A DNA stretch of 64,000 bases from Scytonematopsis contorta HA4267-MV1 (GCA_019359035.1 JAHHIC010000093.1:62001-126000); one strand, 5' to 3'; positions 26,669 through 38,263 are shown, counted from the first letter of the stretch. Numbers and translations: made by a program. The notes: generated by a model not told the origin, from the sequence alone.

Positions 26669-27973
26669 ATGGCTGTTATTAACCCGCAACCCCAACTTAA
26701 AAGAGAGTTGGGGGTTTTTGGAGCCACTTTGATGGGTTTGGGTTCGATTGTTGGGACAGGGGTGTTTGTTAGTATTGGTATTGCTACGGGAATTGCCGGA
26801 CCTGCGGTGATTTTGGCTGTGATTATTGGCGCACTTGTAGCAACTTGTAACGGACTTAATGCAGCTCAGCTAGCTGCAAATCATGCTGTTAGTGGTGGTA
26901 GTTACGAATATGGCTATCGGTATTTGACCCCCGCTTTTGGTTTTACTGCTGGTTGGATGTTTTTGGTTGCAAAAACTGCATCTGCTGCAACTGCTGCTCT
27001 GGGTTTTGCTGGCTACTTCCTAAATCTTTTTGGTTTAAATTCCAATGGGGTTGTTCCTGTCGCTTTTGCTGTTGTGGCAATTATGACAGGTATTGTCTTA
27101 AGTGGTATCCGACGTTCTAATGTTGCAAATACAGCTATCGTGTCAGTAACGCTTTTATCATTAGCGTTTTTTATTACTATTTGTCTACCCCGATTTGCAT
27201 CCCAAGGATTGCAAAATTTTGCATATTTTTTTCCTGACTCTCGCGGTAATGTACTACAGGCAAGCGCTTTGATGTTTGTTGCTTACACTGGTTACGGACG
27301 CATTGCGACTATGGGTGAGGAAGCCCGTTCCCCAAGAGAAACTATTCCTAAAGCGATGGTAGTCTGCTTATTACTGACGATGTTGCTATATATAACAGTG
27401 GCAACAGTTAGTATTGGTGCTGTGGGTGTAGATGTTTTAGCTAATGCCACCAAAGCGACTAAAGCTGCACCATTAGAAGCAGTTGTTCGTACTATTGCTG
27501 GCCCTGGTGCTGCTATCGTTTTATCTATTGGTGCTATGACCGCGATGTTAGGCGTTTTACTAAACTTAATTTTGGGTTTATCCCGCGTTTTATTGGCTAT
27601 GGGACGCCGTAATGATGCACCCAGGTTTTTAGCTAATCTCAACCAAGAGCGAACTACTCCTTACTGGGCTGTTATATTCGTTGGAATAGCCATAGCACTT
27701 TTGGTGCTAGTAGGTAATGTGAAGACAACTTGGTCTTTTAGTGCTTTCAGCGTTTTAATTTATTACGCAGTTACCAACTTTGCTGCACTAAAACTTTCAC
27801 CCCAAGAAAGACTATATCCCACATGGGTTGCTTGGTCTGGTTTATTATCTTGTCTATTTTTAGCCTTTTGGGTGGAGTCTTCTATTTGGCAAACTGGTTT
27901 AGGGTTAATTATTGCTGGTTTAATTTGGCATAAAGTCAGAAAACAAATATGGGGAGTGGGGAGTGGGGAGTAG
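26669..27973 (+). CDS. Amino acid permease, APC superfamily
   Basis: A 434-residue inner-membrane transporter with about 12 hydrophobic helices. The N-terminal signature FGATLMGLGSIVGTGVFVSIG is the unwound TM1 substrate-binding motif of the APC family. GYGRIATMGEEARSPRETIPKA in the middle is the conserved loop after TM6. It probably imports amino acids by cation symport, but the substrate cannot be read from sequence. The last codons (GVGSGE) come from the STRR heptamer block that begins at 27951, so the natural C-terminus has been altered by repeat growth. Confidence 0.88.
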   Translation: MAVINPQPQLKRELGVFGATLMGLGSIVGTGVFVSIGIATGIAGPAVILAVIIGALVATCNGLNAAQLAANHAVSGGSYEYGYRYLTPAFGFTAGWMFLVAKTASAATAALGFAGYFLNLFGLNSNGVVPVAFAVVAIMTGIVLSGIRRSNVANTAIVSVTLLSLAFFITICLPRFASQGLQNFAYFFPDSRGNVLQASALMFVAYTGYGRIATMGEEARSPRETIPKAMVVCLLLTMLLYITVATVSIGAVGVDVLANATKATKAAPLEAVVRTIAGPGAAIVLSIGAMTAMLGVLLNLILGLSRVLLAMGRRNDAPRFLANLNQERTTPYWAVIFVGIAIALLVLVGNVKTTWSFSAFSVLIYYAVTNFAALKLSPQERLYPTWVAWSGLLSCLFLAFWVESSIWQTGLGLIIAGLIWHKVRKQIWGVGSGE

Positions 27974-28016
27974 GGAGTGGGCAGTGGGCAGTGGGGAGTG
28001 GGCAGTGGGCAGTGGC
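27951..28016 (+). repeat. STRR heptamers (GGGGAGT / GGGCAGT)
   Basis: About nine 7-bp units, GGGGAGT grading into GGGCAGT, overlap the last codons of the permease gene and run into the spacer before the DUF427 gene. Confidence 0.9.
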
Positions 28017-28067
28017 ATAATGTAATTGTAAAGTTTCTTTGCGGTATTCACTACATAGGAAGCAGTT

Positions 28068-28352
28068 ATGGCGAAAGCAATCTGGAATGGGGCGGTATTG
28101 GCCGAAAGTGATAAAACAATAATTGTGGAAGGTAACCATTACTTTCCTGTTGATGCTATCAACAAGCAGTATTTCCAAGATAGCAACACCCACACCACTT
28201 GTCCGTGGAAGGGTGTAGCTAGTTATTACAGCGTTGAAGTCGATGGACAAGTAAATAAAGACGCAGCTTGGTATTACCCTAGTGCTAAGGAAAAAGCTAA
28301 AAACATTGAAGGATATGTAGCTTTTTGGCGTGGTGTCAAAGTCGAAGCTTAA
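28068..28352 (+). CDS. DUF427 domain protein
   Basis: A compact 94-residue single-domain protein matching DUF427 throughout: AIWNGAVLAESDKTIIVEGN, YFPVDAINKQYF, THTTCPWKGVASYYSVEVDG, AWYYPSAKEKAKNIEGYVAF, then WRGV. The fold is a small beta-barrel and the biochemical role is unknown. It is often near redox or sugar-metabolism genes but here is flanked by the permease and repeats. Start ATG 28068 is supported by GGAAGCAGTT just upstream. Confidence 0.9.
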   Translation: MAKAIWNGAVLAESDKTIIVEGNHYFPVDAINKQYFQDSNTHTTCPWKGVASYYSVEVDGQVNKDAAWYYPSAKEKAKNIEGYVAFWRGVKVEA

Positions 28353-28557
28353 AGAGTAGGGAGTGGGGAGTAGGGAGTAGGGAGTAGGGAATTGAGTAGT
28401 GCGTATCCGTAAGCGGACGCTAGCGCGAACGCGCAGCGTGCCCATAAAGGCTTGCATCTTGCTCGCTTATTGTAAATATCTAGTCAATGCGTCGCATTCC
28501 CCACTCCCCACTCCCCACTCCCCACTCCCCATCCCCATTACCCATTACCCATTACCC
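28353..28557. repeat. STRR blocks around a GCGTATCCG...GCGGACGCTA element
   Basis: Forward GGGGAGT/AGGGAGT units (28356-28394) face inverse CCCCACT and CCCATTA units (28497-28557), which reach the 3' end of the MCP gene. Between them, about 28399-28441, is a GCGTATCCG-TAAGCGGACGC-TAGCGCGAACG element also found near 41530. The opposed blocks could fold into a long G:C hairpin between two converging genes. Confidence 0.8.
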
Positions 28558-31386
28558 AACTTTAAACGTTCCAACAGTTTCTTCTAGTTCCTGGGAGATT
28601 TCTACGGTTTTTTTCAATGATGCAGAAACTAAGCGTGATGATTCTGTTGTACGTTCGGAAGATGTGGCAATTTCTTTCATTAGCTGGCTGAGAGTTTGAG
28701 AAGTTTCTACTCCTGATGTTGTTGTGGTTGAAATTGATTGCACTAAAGAGTCTATTTGACGAGAAACTTCTAAAATTTGGCTTAAAGAATATTTCGCATT
28801 TTCAACTACCCTTGTACCTTCCACCACTTGAGCGGTTCCTACTTCCATTGCTTCGGCTAATTCGGTGGTCTCCCGTTGGATATTTTCGATAATATATTCA
28901 ATTTCTTTAGTAGATGCTGAACTTCTAGCAGCTAGTTCTGCTACTTCTTCGGCAACTGCAGCAAAGCCTTGACCTTGTTCCCCAGCACGTGCTGCTTCAA
29001 TACCCACGTTGATTGCGAGTAAGTTCGTTTGCATGGAAATTTGGTTAATTAAAGATGCCACCCGGGTAATTTCTTGTGTTGATTCACCCAGACGCTTCAC
29101 TTTTTTGGCTGTGTCACCAACGGTTTCTCGCAGGTGCATAATGTTTTGTACTGTCATATTCATCGCTTCTCCGCTTCTGTTGGCTGTCATGGAAGCGTTT
29201 TGTGCGACTTTTGCTGCGAGTTCTGCGTTGCTGGCAACTGTTTGCATTGCCAATGTCATTTGATTGACCGAATTTAAGGAACGGTTGATTTGTTCTGCTT
29301 GAATCTCTGCTTCGTCTGCGAGTTGACGAATTGCTCCTTCGTTGGAACCAATTGCCTGCGAAACTTCCATCGCTGAGGTTTTTACTTTCGTGACGATTAA
29401 ACGCAGACTTTCGACAATGGAGTTGAAGAAGTCCGCAACAGTACCAATTTCGTTCTCATTTACGTTGGCACGTACTGTTAAATCGCCATTCGCAGCCCCT
29501 TCTATGTCATCCAGTAGTGCCAAAATTTGTATTTGTAAAGCTTCTTTTTGTTGGCGTTCTTGTCCAGAAATGAATTCAGCGGTTTGACGTCCTTGTTGTA
29601 TTACTTGTAGTAGCTCGGCTTGTTCAAGTGCATAACCGATTTGAGTGGCTACTTGTTTAAACAAATTGGTTTCTATGTCTTGCCATTTACGAAATTCCGA
29701 GCACTGATGCGCTGCTAATAAGCCATATAATTTTTTGTTTACAAATACTGGTGCGAGTAAAAATGCTTTAACTGCTAGTGGTTCGAGTTGTTTTATATAA
29801 TTTTCACTCTGAGCAGAGTTGGAAATATTATCTACTACCGTCAAGCTACCAATTTCATACTCTTCCCAGTAATCTGCTACTAAGTAAGGGTTATGAATAG
29901 TATTTCCCAAAGCCCCTGTCCATTGATAACCAACAGATTCAGTAGTTACTTTACCTTGCCAATTTTCATCTAAACGGTAAAAAAGTAAACGGTCAACACT
30001 TAAGGTTTGATAAGTATTAGCAACAGAAGCTTTCAGGATTTTTTCGCTGTTGAGGGTTTCTCGCATCCGAGCATTAATTTCATTCAGTTGCAACGCTAAT
30101 TTAGCTTCTTGTTCTTGACGCTGGGTTTGCTTGTTGATGCTATCTGCCATTGTGTTGAACGCAACGGCTAATTGTCCAACTTCATCAGAGGCAAAAACGG
30201 GAGCGCGTGAATTGCGATCGCCTGCAGCAAATTTTTGTGTAGCCTGCTCCAGATGTTCAATAGGTCGAATAATTCCCCGTCTGAGAATTAAAATCCATAA
30301 GCCAATCAAAATCAAAGCGACTAAAACAACAAAAGCTTGCTGTTGTAGACTTTGCGAAAGCAAAGAGTTTAAAGCATTTTCAGGAGTTCCTCGGACTAAA
30401 ATAGCAACAGGTTGTTCACTTTTGTCTGGTTGAGAACCATTAACTTCCTCAACCAACTTACTTGGTATAGCCCTGGCTGCGATTGTATAAGTTTGGTCAC
30501 CCACCTTTTTTCGACTCGTAACTGTTTGTCCTTGAGGAAACTTAGCAATAGCTTCTTCTAAGAAAGAATTATCTTCACTAGATAACCATACATTTGCTTC
30601 CGCTTGATTTAAAGAAAGTTGATTTAAATTTTGGGATTCGCTTTGAAGCAAAGATGTTGCCAGAATTTGCTGTCCATTAGGTTTACGAAAATAAATTGCG
30701 CTATAACCACCACCAGTAGCGTTCAGAGTCTCTTTGACAATAGTAGTTTTACCATTCACAACATCCCCAGAAATTAAAACACCAATAACTACTCCTGTAC
30801 TATCTTTAACAGGTGTAAAAGTATAACGAATAAGAGCATCTTGATTAGTAAATCCTGGAGGTAAAGCAGGACGTTCCTTTTGTAACTCTGACCAACTGGC
30901 AATTTTAGAAGCTTTTATTTGTTTAGAATTACGAATGACTTCATTAACCAAATTACCGGGGTCAAAAACTTCTCCACTACGGTCATTATTTGCATTAACA
31001 ATAATTCTTAAATCTCTGCCGACTAAGGTTGCATATTCAATTTTTCTAGCTTTGATTTCGTTTTGTAGAATTTGTTTAACCTCAGCTTTCATCGCAGGAG
31101 TTACAGATTGTCCAGCATTATTCAAACTAGCAACTTTAATAATTGCCGGATTATCACTCTGTCCGCGAAAACCAAAAGCCATTTGATTAATTTTGATATT
31201 ATAATTAATATCAGTTACCGCGACTTCTGATTTAGCCTGTTCGAGTAATTGACTACGTAAACCTTGAGCTATAATAAACGTACCACCAATACCGATTCCC
31301 AAAATTGAAACTAATTGAGAGACAATTAAAGCAATCAATTGCTTATCATTGATTCGACGGTTATAAAACCACTGTGATAATGACAT
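28552..31386 (-). CDS. Methyl-accepting chemotaxis protein with GAF domain (PilJ/HmpD type), second copy
   Basis: A 944-residue transmembrane chemoreceptor. TM1 (about 18-40, [21 protein letters not shown]) and TM2 (about 346-366) flank a roughly 300-residue sensory domain. A HAMP domain follows ([20 protein letters not shown]), then a GAF domain of the kind in cyanobacterial PilJ proteins ([17 protein letters not shown], then [20 protein letters not shown]). A second HAMP-like segment and an MCP signalling hairpin with [21 protein letters not shown] come last. The GAF does not show an obvious bilin cysteine. It is the last gene of the leftward chemotaxis-like group, 402 bases after the CheA-type kinase, so it may have its own promoter. 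Confidence 0.9.
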   Translation of the reverse strand: MSLSQWFYNRRINDKQLIALIVSQLVSILGIGIGGTFIIAQGLRSQLLEQAKSEVAVTDINYNIKINQMAFGFRGQSDNPAIIKVASLNNAGQSVTPAMKAEVKQILQNEIKARKIEYATLVGRDLRIIVNANNDRSGEVFDPGNLVNEVIRNSKQIKASKIASWSELQKERPALPPGFTNQDALIRYTFTPVKDSTGVVIGVLISGDVVNGKTTIVKETLNATGGGYSAIYFRKPNGQQILATSLLQSESQNLNQLSLNQAEANVWLSSEDNSFLEEAIAKFPQGQTVTSRKKVGDQTYTIAARAIPSKLVEEVNGSQPDKSEQPVAILVRGTPENALNSLLSQSLQQQAFVVLVALILIGLWILILRRGIIRPIEHLEQATQKFAAGDRNSRAPVFASDEVGQLAVAFNTMADSINKQTQRQEQEAKLALQLNEINARMRETLNSEKILKASVANTYQTLSVDRLLFYRLDENWQGKVTTESVGYQWTGALGNTIHNPYLVADYWEEYEIGSLTVVDNISNSAQSENYIKQLEPLAVKAFLLAPVFVNKKLYGLLAAHQCSEFRKWQDIETNLFKQVATQIGYALEQAELLQVIQQGRQTAEFISGQERQQKEALQIQILALLDDIEGAANGDLTVRANVNENEIGTVADFFNSIVESLRLIVTKVKTSAMEVSQAIGSNEGAIRQLADEAEIQAEQINRSLNSVNQMTLAMQTVASNAELAAKVAQNASMTANRSGEAMNMTVQNIMHLRETVGDTAKKVKRLGESTQEITRVASLINQISMQTNLLAINVGIEAARAGEQGQGFAAVAEEVAELAARSSASTKEIEYIIENIQRETTELAEAMEVGTAQVVEGTRVVENAKYSLSQILEVSRQIDSLVQSISTTTTSGVETSQTLSQLMKEIATSSERTTESSRLVSASLKKTVEISQELEETVGTFKVG

Positions 31387-31788
31387 AAGATTTAGTTAAA
31401 GAAATCGAGTTTACTCTCAATCATGAATAATTGAGAATTGCAAAATGTGTAAAATACAAACCAAAATATTGAGTTTTTATAGTCTAATTTTTAATTAAAC
31501 TAAATTAATATCCTACTTTTTAATTTATTTAGCACCTGATTTATTTTTGCAACACTTTGTATTCACGTAAATAGAAAACAGTGAACAATTAAATATTAAT
31601 TTTTCTGTGATAAGTGTTAAAATTTAATTTAAAATAAAAAGCGTTTCTTTCCTTATTAATCTACAACGATATTGCTGAGCATTGCTGTATAATACATAAC
31701 TGGTAATATCTTATAATCAGAGCTTATATTGGGGACCCCTGAACTAAAGTATCCGAAGCGGACAATTTATTTCAGGGGTTTTAGAACT
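31387..31788. other. Spacer between the CheA-type gene and the second MCP, with inverted repeat
   Basis: The stretch is AT-rich and non-coding. ACCCCTGAA (31735-31743) pairs with TTCAGGGGT (31771-31779), with the smaller hairpin GTATCCG-AA-GCGGAC inside and TTTT after the right arm. It lies directly behind the stop of the CheA-type gene. The T-run is on the plus strand, so it is not a standard terminator for the leftward genes. The rest may hold the promoter of the MCP gene. Confidence 0.55.
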
Positions 31789-34700
31789 CTAAGAAACGAA
31801 TTCTACGGTAGAGAAAATCATGTCATCTAGCGCTCGTAGAAGTTCTTGTTCGTTATAAGGTTTAGAGAAATAAGCACGGGCACCCAATTGCATTGCTAAC
31901 TGACGATGTTTATCGCTACTACGGGAAGTGAGCATCGTAACAGGTATATTTTTTAATTCATCTTTTGATTTAACGCGACCCAAGAACCCATACCCATCAA
32001 GACGTGGCATTTCGATATCGCAAATTACAGCTTGGACTAATAAACCAGACTGGAGTTTTTCTAAAGCATCTTGACCATCTTTCGCTTGTTCGACTTGATA
32101 ACCTCCTTTTTCTAAAGTTAAAGCTAAGAAGCGACGAACATTAATTGAGTCATCAACAATCAAAATAGTACCTTTCTGATTTTTAGAACTAGCAACAGGT
32201 CTATCGTCAACAGTGTTTAAAAATGCAGTTTTTAACCGTGTAGATGGTAATTTTTGATTTCTAGGAGTTCGTTCATTGCTAGCAATCCAATACAATAATT
32301 CATTAGTATTAACTAACGCCACCACACGACCATCCCCAAGAATAGTACAGTTACCAAATCCATTGGGAAGAGGTATATTTCCCTCAACATTACGGATAGC
32401 AACTTCTTGTTCACCCCAACAACGGTCTACTTGTATTGCTATTGGTTGGTTTCCTTGGTTGATAATTAATACACTACTAGCATTAATTGCGGGTGGTGTT
32501 TCCAAGTCTGGATTATCGTAACGGGCGCAATTAAACTCTAAGTAACGACCCAAACGAATTAATGGCAGCATTGTTCCATGCCAATTAAGCATTTCACTAC
32601 CTGCCATTGGAAACACCTGCTCGTTTTGTAGCAGGAAAATTTCCGAAATTACATCAGTGGGGAAAGCTAATAACATGCGGTTGCTTTCTACCAGTAGAAC
32701 TCGTGCAACGGAAAGAGTAAAGGGTACAGATAAAGTAAAAGTAGTTCCTATCCCCATCCTGGTATCAACTTTGATATCTCCCCGAACTTGCTTGAGGTTA
32801 TTTCTAACCACATCCATTCCCACACCGCGACCGGACAGAGCAGTTACTTCATCTTTGGTGGTAAAACCAGGTTCAAAAATTAATGATAATAATTCTTCGT
32901 CAGTCGCTTGGGATAACAACGACGCATCTAAACCCATAGACAAAGCACGAGTGCGAATTTTCTCTAAAGAAATACCTCGTCCATCGTCACTAATAGTAAT
33001 AATGCTACGGTTACTACGGTGGTTCGCTTTAATTTGAATTGTTGCTTGTTCTGGCTTACCATTTGCTTGTCGCGTTTGCGGGTCTTCGATACCGTGGTCG
33101 AAAGCATTCCGCAATAAATGCATTAATGGCTCACTTAAAGCTTCCAAAATAGAACGCTCAATCAGCGTCCCACCACCTTCTATTTTCAACTGGGCATTTT
33201 TGCCATATTCAACATTTAAGTCACGCAATGCTCTGGGAAAACGGTCTACGATATCCGAAAGCGGACGCATCCTAACTTGAGTTAATTTTCTTTGGAGTTG
33301 TTTAGAAGTTTTGTTGAGTTTCCTCGCGATTAAATCGGTATCGTCTATGCTTAATTGAATATCGGTAGTGACTTCCTGCACCTGGACAATGGTTTCCATC
33401 ACTTCCTGGGAAAGCAGATTTAAATCATTATAACGGTCGAGTTCTAAAGCATCAAATCTGGTATTGATAGTCTGGTTTCCAAAACTATCATTAGACATAA
33501 AACTACGGGGGTCATGATTATTATCATCACCATAGCTAAGGGTCGAAATAGCCGATGTTGCCGACCCACCTGTAGAAATTTTGTCGTATGCGGTTCGTAA
33601 TTCCTGATTTTCTCGCTCTAAAACTTGCACCCGTTGATTTAAACCACGAATCAATTTACGTAATCTTTCTAACTGTAAGTTCAGACCATTACGTTGAATA
33701 ATCAATTCCCCAAACAAATCATTAATATTTTCTAGCTGTTTACTGGGAACGCGAACAGTATTATCTCCTGTTTCCCGTTCACTTGCTGTGACTTTTGCTT
33801 CAACTTTTCGCTCGCTAGATTTATAATCCGCTTTAGAAACATTTGCAACAGGTAGTGTTGCACCATTAGTTACATCGACAGGTACAGTATTTTCACTAGT
33901 GCTATCAAAAGAATCAAATAACGCAGCAATTACTTCATCATCTAGTTGAATTTCATCATCCAATGCTTCGCCTTGTACAAAATTCCCGACCGCAGCTTCT
34001 TCTTGTTGGGCTAATACGAACTCTGGGGATGTGGTATCAGATGTTGCTAAGAACTGGGCAATTGCTTCTTCATTCTCATTTTCATTTGATGTTGCTAAGA
34101 ACTGGGCAACAGCCTCTTCATTTTCATTGTCATTTGATGTTGCTAAGAACTGGGCAACAGCCTCTTCATTTTCATTGTCATTTGATGTTGCTAAGAACTG
34201 AGCAACAGCCTCTTCATTTTCATTATCATTTGATGTTGCTAAGAATTGAGCAACAGCTTCTTCATTTTCATCTGATGTTGCTAAGAATTGAGCAATTGCT
34301 TCTTCGTCTGACAATTCCTCAAAAGGAGCAAATTCATATGGGGTAACTTGAGCAGGTGTAATATTAAGACCATCCAACTCAATTTTAGTTGGCAAGCTAT
34401 CAAGCTGATGGATTAACACCAAAGCTTGGGAACGTCGCCAAGCTTGTAAAGCTACACGGGCAACTTCTTCAATTCTGTCGTCACCAGCAACATCTAAATA
34501 CTGGGAGACCGACTCACAAAGCTGGCTAAAGGGTTCTAGCTGAAGCATTTCTCCCAAACCGCCTAACTCTGCTGCCATAATGGAAACTTCTTCCCGCAGA
34601 CAGGGCTGATTTACATCCGCTAATACCCCCTCTAAACGCTGTAAACAGCCTTCCACCTCGGTCTCAAATAGCAAGGGTAAAATATCTTGCCCATCTTCCG

Positions 34701-35145
34701 GGGATAGCATCGTGTTAGCGTCTTCTGGGCTGGGGTCACCCAAACGCTCGTGGAGTTCGTCAAAAACGGGGTAACAAAAAGTTGTTAACCACTGCTCATC
34801 AATAACACTACCTTCTCTCTGTAATTCCACTATCTGCCGTAACCAATCTACGCCAGAAAGTAATAAATTTTGTAAATGAGTATCAATTTCTAAGGAATTT
34901 TTTCTAGTTTTTAATACTTTAAACGAATCTTCTAAACGGTGAGCCAAATCGGAAAGGGCGCGAAAACCCATCATTGCCGCCCCACCCTTAATTGAGTGGG
35001 CAGCCCGTAAAGCACCGTTAATTTTTTCTGGAGCAATGCCTCTGCTACCCTCAATTTCCAACAGAACACTTTCCAGGGTATTCAGGTAGTCAGTCGCCTC
35101 CTCCAGAAATTGCATCTGGATTTCAAACTCTTTATCCTTTGACAT
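31789..35145 (-). CDS. CheA-type hybrid histidine kinase with C-terminal receiver (PilL/HmpE type)
   Basis: An 1118-residue kinase. An N-terminal Hpt domain carries His50 in AAHSIKGGAAMMGF. A second helical Hpt-like segment lies about 140-260, followed by an acidic linker of six copies of EEA[VI]AQFLATS (about 280-370). Then come a dimerisation helix region, an HATPase domain (LMHLLRNAFDHGIEDPQTR, SDDGRGISLEKI, GRGVGMDVVRNNL), a CheW-like domain and a C-terminal receiver with Asp in CDIEMPRLDGYGFL. It should take signals from the neighbouring MCPs through the CheW protein and phosphorylate the two response regulators. These systems act on type IV pilus motility and hormogonium development. 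Confidence 0.93.
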   Translation of the reverse strand: MSKDKEFEIQMQFLEEATDYLNTLESVLLEIEGSRGIAPEKINGALRAAHSIKGGAAMMGFRALSDLAHRLEDSFKVLKTRKNSLEIDTHLQNLLLSGVDWLRQIVELQREGSVIDEQWLTTFCYPVFDELHERLGDPSPEDANTMLSPEDGQDILPLLFETEVEGCLQRLEGVLADVNQPCLREEVSIMAAELGGLGEMLQLEPFSQLCESVSQYLDVAGDDRIEEVARVALQAWRRSQALVLIHQLDSLPTKIELDGLNITPAQVTPYEFAPFEELSDEEAIAQFLATSDENEEAVAQFLATSNDNENEEAVAQFLATSNDNENEEAVAQFLATSNDNENEEAVAQFLATSNENENEEAIAQFLATSDTTSPEFVLAQQEEAAVGNFVQGEALDDEIQLDDEVIAALFDSFDSTSENTVPVDVTNGATLPVANVSKADYKSSERKVEAKVTASERETGDNTVRVPSKQLENINDLFGELIIQRNGLNLQLERLRKLIRGLNQRVQVLERENQELRTAYDKISTGGSATSAISTLSYGDDNNHDPRSFMSNDSFGNQTINTRFDALELDRYNDLNLLSQEVMETIVQVQEVTTDIQLSIDDTDLIARKLNKTSKQLQRKLTQVRMRPLSDIVDRFPRALRDLNVEYGKNAQLKIEGGGTLIERSILEALSEPLMHLLRNAFDHGIEDPQTRQANGKPEQATIQIKANHRSNRSIITISDDGRGISLEKIRTRALSMGLDASLLSQATDEELLSLIFEPGFTTKDEVTALSGRGVGMDVVRNNLKQVRGDIKVDTRMGIGTTFTLSVPFTLSVARVLLVESNRMLLAFPTDVISEIFLLQNEQVFPMAGSEMLNWHGTMLPLIRLGRYLEFNCARYDNPDLETPPAINASSVLIINQGNQPIAIQVDRCWGEQEVAIRNVEGNIPLPNGFGNCTILGDGRVVALVNTNELLYWIASNERTPRNQKLPSTRLKTAFLNTVDDRPVASSKNQKGTILIVDDSINVRRFLALTLEKGGYQVEQAKDGQDALEKLQSGLLVQAVICDIEMPRLDGYGFLGRVKSKDELKNIPVTMLTSRSSDKHRQLAMQLGARAYFSKPYNEQELLRALDDMIFSTVEFVS
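34041..34305 (-). repeat. 48-bp in-frame tandem repeat in the CheA-type gene
   Basis: Six copies of EEA[VI]AQFLATS with NDNEN/NENEN spacers give a 16-residue period. The three central copies are nearly identical at the DNA level, so the expansion is recent. It lies in the linker before the dimerisation domain and adds flexible acidic, helix-prone units. Confidence 0.92.
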
Positions 35146-35163
35146 GGTTTTTGTCCTGAGTCA

Positions 35164-35375
35164 ATTATTAATTAGTGTTGGCTGTTGGCTGTTGACTGCT
35201 GGTTGTTGACTGCTGACTGTTAGTTGTTAACTGTTGGCTGTTAGTTGTTGACTGTTAACTGGAAATAAAAGTAACTGTGAACCGTCAACCGTCAACCGTC
35301 AACCGTCAACCGTCAACTGTGAACCGTCAACCGTCAACCGTCAACTGTGAACCGTCAACCGTCAACCGTCAACAA
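35164..35375. repeat. STRR heptamer block (GTTGACT grading into CCGTCAA)
   Basis: Some 210 bases of 7-bp repeats occur in two orientations. GTTG(A/G)CT-type units run to about 35270, then CCGTCAA units with a few TGTGAAC interruptions run to 35375. It fills the whole spacer between the kinase and MCP genes and could affect coupling of the two in one transcript. Confidence 0.92.
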
Positions 35376-35377
35376 AT

Positions 35378-38197
35378 TTAGTTGACCTTAAACGTACCAA
35401 CAGTCTCTTGCAATTTCTGGGAAATATCCACTGTTTGTTGCAAGGAGGCGGAAACTTTATGGGAAGATGTACTAGTCCGTTGTGATACCTGGGCAATTTC
35501 TCTCATCAATTGACCAACAGCTTGAGAAGTTTGAACTTGTGAACCAGTAGCGGTGGAGATTGATTGTACCAAGGCGTCAATTTGGCGAGAAATTTCCAAT
35601 ATCTGACCCAAGGATAACTTAGCATCTTCCACAATCCGCGTACCTTCTACTACCTGGGTAGTTCCCAATTCCATCGCTTTTACCACATCTGTGGTTTCAC
35701 GCTGGATATTTTCCACAATTTGTTCAATTTCTTTAGTAGCCGTTGCGCTTTGATTTGCCAATTCTCCCACTTCTTCTGCTACAACTGCAAAACCTTGACC
35801 TTCTTCACCTGCTCTCGCAGCTTCAATACCCGCGTTAATAGCTAAGAGGTTTGTTTGTGTGGCAATTTGATTAATCAGAGAAACAACACGGGTAATTTGT
35901 TGGGTCGATTCTCCCAAACGTTTAACTTTTTTAGCGGTTTCCCCAATGGTTTCGCGCAAACTCAAAATATTTTGCACTGTCATATCCATCGCTTGTCCAC
36001 TTCTTTCAGCGGTACGAGCAGCACTATTTGCAACAATCGCAGCTTGTTGAGCGCTCATAGCAACAGTTTGAATTGAATTAGTCATTTGCTCAACTGCGCT
36101 TAAGGTGCGATTAATTTCTTTTGTTTGTTCTGCGGCATCATCTGCTAATTCTTGGATAGCACCGCTTTGACCACCAACCGAAGCGTTTACTTGAGATGCG
36201 GCTTGTTTTACTTGGGTTACAATATCGCGCAAACTTTCTACGATGGAGTTAAAAAAGTCAGCTACAGTACCAATTTCCCCAGCAGTCACATCAGCACGTA
36301 CCGTTAAGTCACCACTTGCAGCACCTTCTACGTCTGAAAGCAATTCCAGAAGCTGCATCTGTAATTCTTCTTTTTGTCGGCGTTCATCTTCTTGAGCGCC
36401 TTCAGCTTTCGACCTCGCACCTTGGATTTCTTCTACCAGTCTGGCTTGTTCTAAAGCGTAACCAATTTGAGTTCCAATCTGTTTAAACAAATCAATGTCG
36501 AGTTGTTGCCAGTTGCGGGGGTTATCGCATTGGTGGGCAATTAATAAACCAACTAATTCTTCGCTGGCAATAATTGGCGCTATCAAATTAGCTTTAACGC
36601 CATATTTTTCCAACATCTTAATGTAACAAGCTGCATTTTTCAAACTGCTGTCTTGATAAATATTAGCGATAGCTCTAACTCGACCATCTTTATATGTTTC
36701 CAAATGGCGTTCTTTAAAACAGGGGTCGTCGAAATACTCACCTGTCATTTTTGGTAAACCTGCTGCGACTGATTCGGCTATGACGGTGCCATCCCAGTTA
36801 TTTTTGTCGAAATTATAAATAACTACTCGGTCGGTTTTTAGGGCTTGGCGAAGTTCTCTAACAGATGTTTTATAAATTTCTTCTGTTTTTAGTGTTCTTC
36901 TGATACGTAGTGTGATATCCGTAAGGATTTTAGCCCTCTCTGTATCTTCTTCCTGCTCTTTAACTAGAACCTGTAACTGTTCCGCCATGTGGTTAATATT
37001 TGCACCCAGTACCCCAATTTCATCTTGTCTTGTGATTTGCAAACGAGTACCAAATTCACCATCACCCAAACGAGCGACCGCTGCCGTTGCATCTACAATT
37101 GGCTCTGTGGCGCGTTTTGCTAATAAAGAACCAATAAATGCAGCTAAAGCCGCGACTGCTAAACTACTCAGAGTAATTAGCATTCCCAATTTATTTCTAG
37201 CTTCAAAAGCTGTCGCAGTATCCGTTGCTAATAAAACTTGCCAGTTCAAATCTGGTAAACCTTGAAGAGTTTTAGCCGCATAGCTGATTAATTGCTCTTT
37301 ATTCTGCAGCTTATTACGTGTAGGAAAAGTTTCTCCCTTTCTCGCTTTTTGCCGCGCTTCTAAGCCTTCAAAATCTTGTATGGTGTTTCTATTTAATTGA
37401 TTTTTTTCTGTTGCTGCGAAAATTTTGCCTGAACTATCTGCCAAAACATATTCTCTGCCAGCCTCAGAATAAGTTTTAGCAACCTCTTCTAATGCTTTTA
37501 CTGGCATTCGGGAGCGAACAATACCAATAGTTTGGCCAGTTGTTTCATCTTTAACTGGTGCTGCGAAAAAAATCACAACTTGTCTTGTTAATTCATCGAC
37601 CCCTGGCTGACCTATGTAAATAGTGTCTTTTTCCTTAGCAGTCTTAAAATATTCTTGCTGACTGCGGTTAGGGATAGGGTCACCTTGGGATTGTGCTATT
37701 ACCTCTCCGTTCAAATCAAAAACGGCGATGCTATCGTAAATTTTATAAGTCTGGATAAACTTATCCAGTATTGCCTGTTTTTGCGTTTGGGTTGAGCTTG
37801 CTCGAATTTGCGGATTTGTCAAAATTGGCAGTGAAGATAAAACTTGGATATCACCGTACCTCTCAAACATGAAACGGTTCACCTTATCTGCCAAACCCTC
37901 AGCTTCCGCTTGCTGTAAACCAGAAATTTTTTCCCCTAAAGAATTACTGGAAATTGAATACGCTAGCGCACCAACACCCAAAACTGGCAGAGTCCCAATT
38001 GCTATTGCTAACAATGTTGCTTTAGCACTTAAGCTGAGTCGCTTGAAACGGTCACCGAGAGAATTACTAGAATCATTATCACCTAGAGTCATCGCTCCAG
38101 GCATTTTTACTATACTGCTTGAGGCTTTTTCAGATGAAATAAGCGATGCCCTATTTTGAGCATCACCACTCTTAGCTGTATCAGTTTTATTTAACAT
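35378..38197 (-). CDS. Methyl-accepting chemotaxis protein with Cache-like, HAMP and GAF domains (PilJ/HmpD type)
   Basis: A 939-residue chemoreceptor with TM1 (about 57-80, [20 protein letters not shown]), a periplasmic Cache-like domain ([19 protein letters not shown], then [15 protein letters not shown]), and TM2 (about 338-362). HAMP follows ([20 protein letters not shown]), then GAF ([21 protein letters not shown], then [20 protein letters not shown]) and the MCP hairpin [21 protein letters not shown]. The GAF holds DPCFKERH, the position where phototaxis receptors such as PixJ carry bilin-binding residues, so bilin binding is conceivable but unproven. It lies between the CheW and CheA-type genes, the usual pilJ place. 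Confidence 0.93.
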   Translation of the reverse strand: MLNKTDTAKSGDAQNRASLISSEKASSSIVKMPGAMTLGDNDSSNSLGDRFKRLSLSAKATLLAIAIGTLPVLGVGALAYSISSNSLGEKISGLQQAEAEGLADKVNRFMFERYGDIQVLSSLPILTNPQIRASSTQTQKQAILDKFIQTYKIYDSIAVFDLNGEVIAQSQGDPIPNRSQQEYFKTAKEKDTIYIGQPGVDELTRQVVIFFAAPVKDETTGQTIGIVRSRMPVKALEEVAKTYSEAGREYVLADSSGKIFAATEKNQLNRNTIQDFEGLEARQKARKGETFPTRNKLQNKEQLISYAAKTLQGLPDLNWQVLLATDTATAFEARNKLGMLITLSSLAVAALAAFIGSLLAKRATEPIVDATAAVARLGDGEFGTRLQITRQDEIGVLGANINHMAEQLQVLVKEQEEDTERAKILTDITLRIRRTLKTEEIYKTSVRELRQALKTDRVVIYNFDKNNWDGTVIAESVAAGLPKMTGEYFDDPCFKERHLETYKDGRVRAIANIYQDSSLKNAACYIKMLEKYGVKANLIAPIIASEELVGLLIAHQCDNPRNWQQLDIDLFKQIGTQIGYALEQARLVEEIQGARSKAEGAQEDERRQKEELQMQLLELLSDVEGAASGDLTVRADVTAGEIGTVADFFNSIVESLRDIVTQVKQAASQVNASVGGQSGAIQELADDAAEQTKEINRTLSAVEQMTNSIQTVAMSAQQAAIVANSAARTAERSGQAMDMTVQNILSLRETIGETAKKVKRLGESTQQITRVVSLINQIATQTNLLAINAGIEAARAGEEGQGFAVVAEEVGELANQSATATKEIEQIVENIQRETTDVVKAMELGTTQVVEGTRIVEDAKLSLGQILEISRQIDALVQSISTATGSQVQTSQAVGQLMREIAQVSQRTSTSSHKVSASLQQTVDISQKLQETVGTFKVN

Positions 38198-38263
38198 AAA
38201 TTTATTTGCCCAATTTAAGCATGAGAACTAGAATCTCGAAATTTAAGTATTAAGTATTACACC

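Noticed and set aside
33963-34346. Gene opposite the CheA repeats (LLRTGQQPLHFH units)
   Set aside because: It is the antisense reading of the 48-bp in-frame repeats of a well-supported kinase gene.
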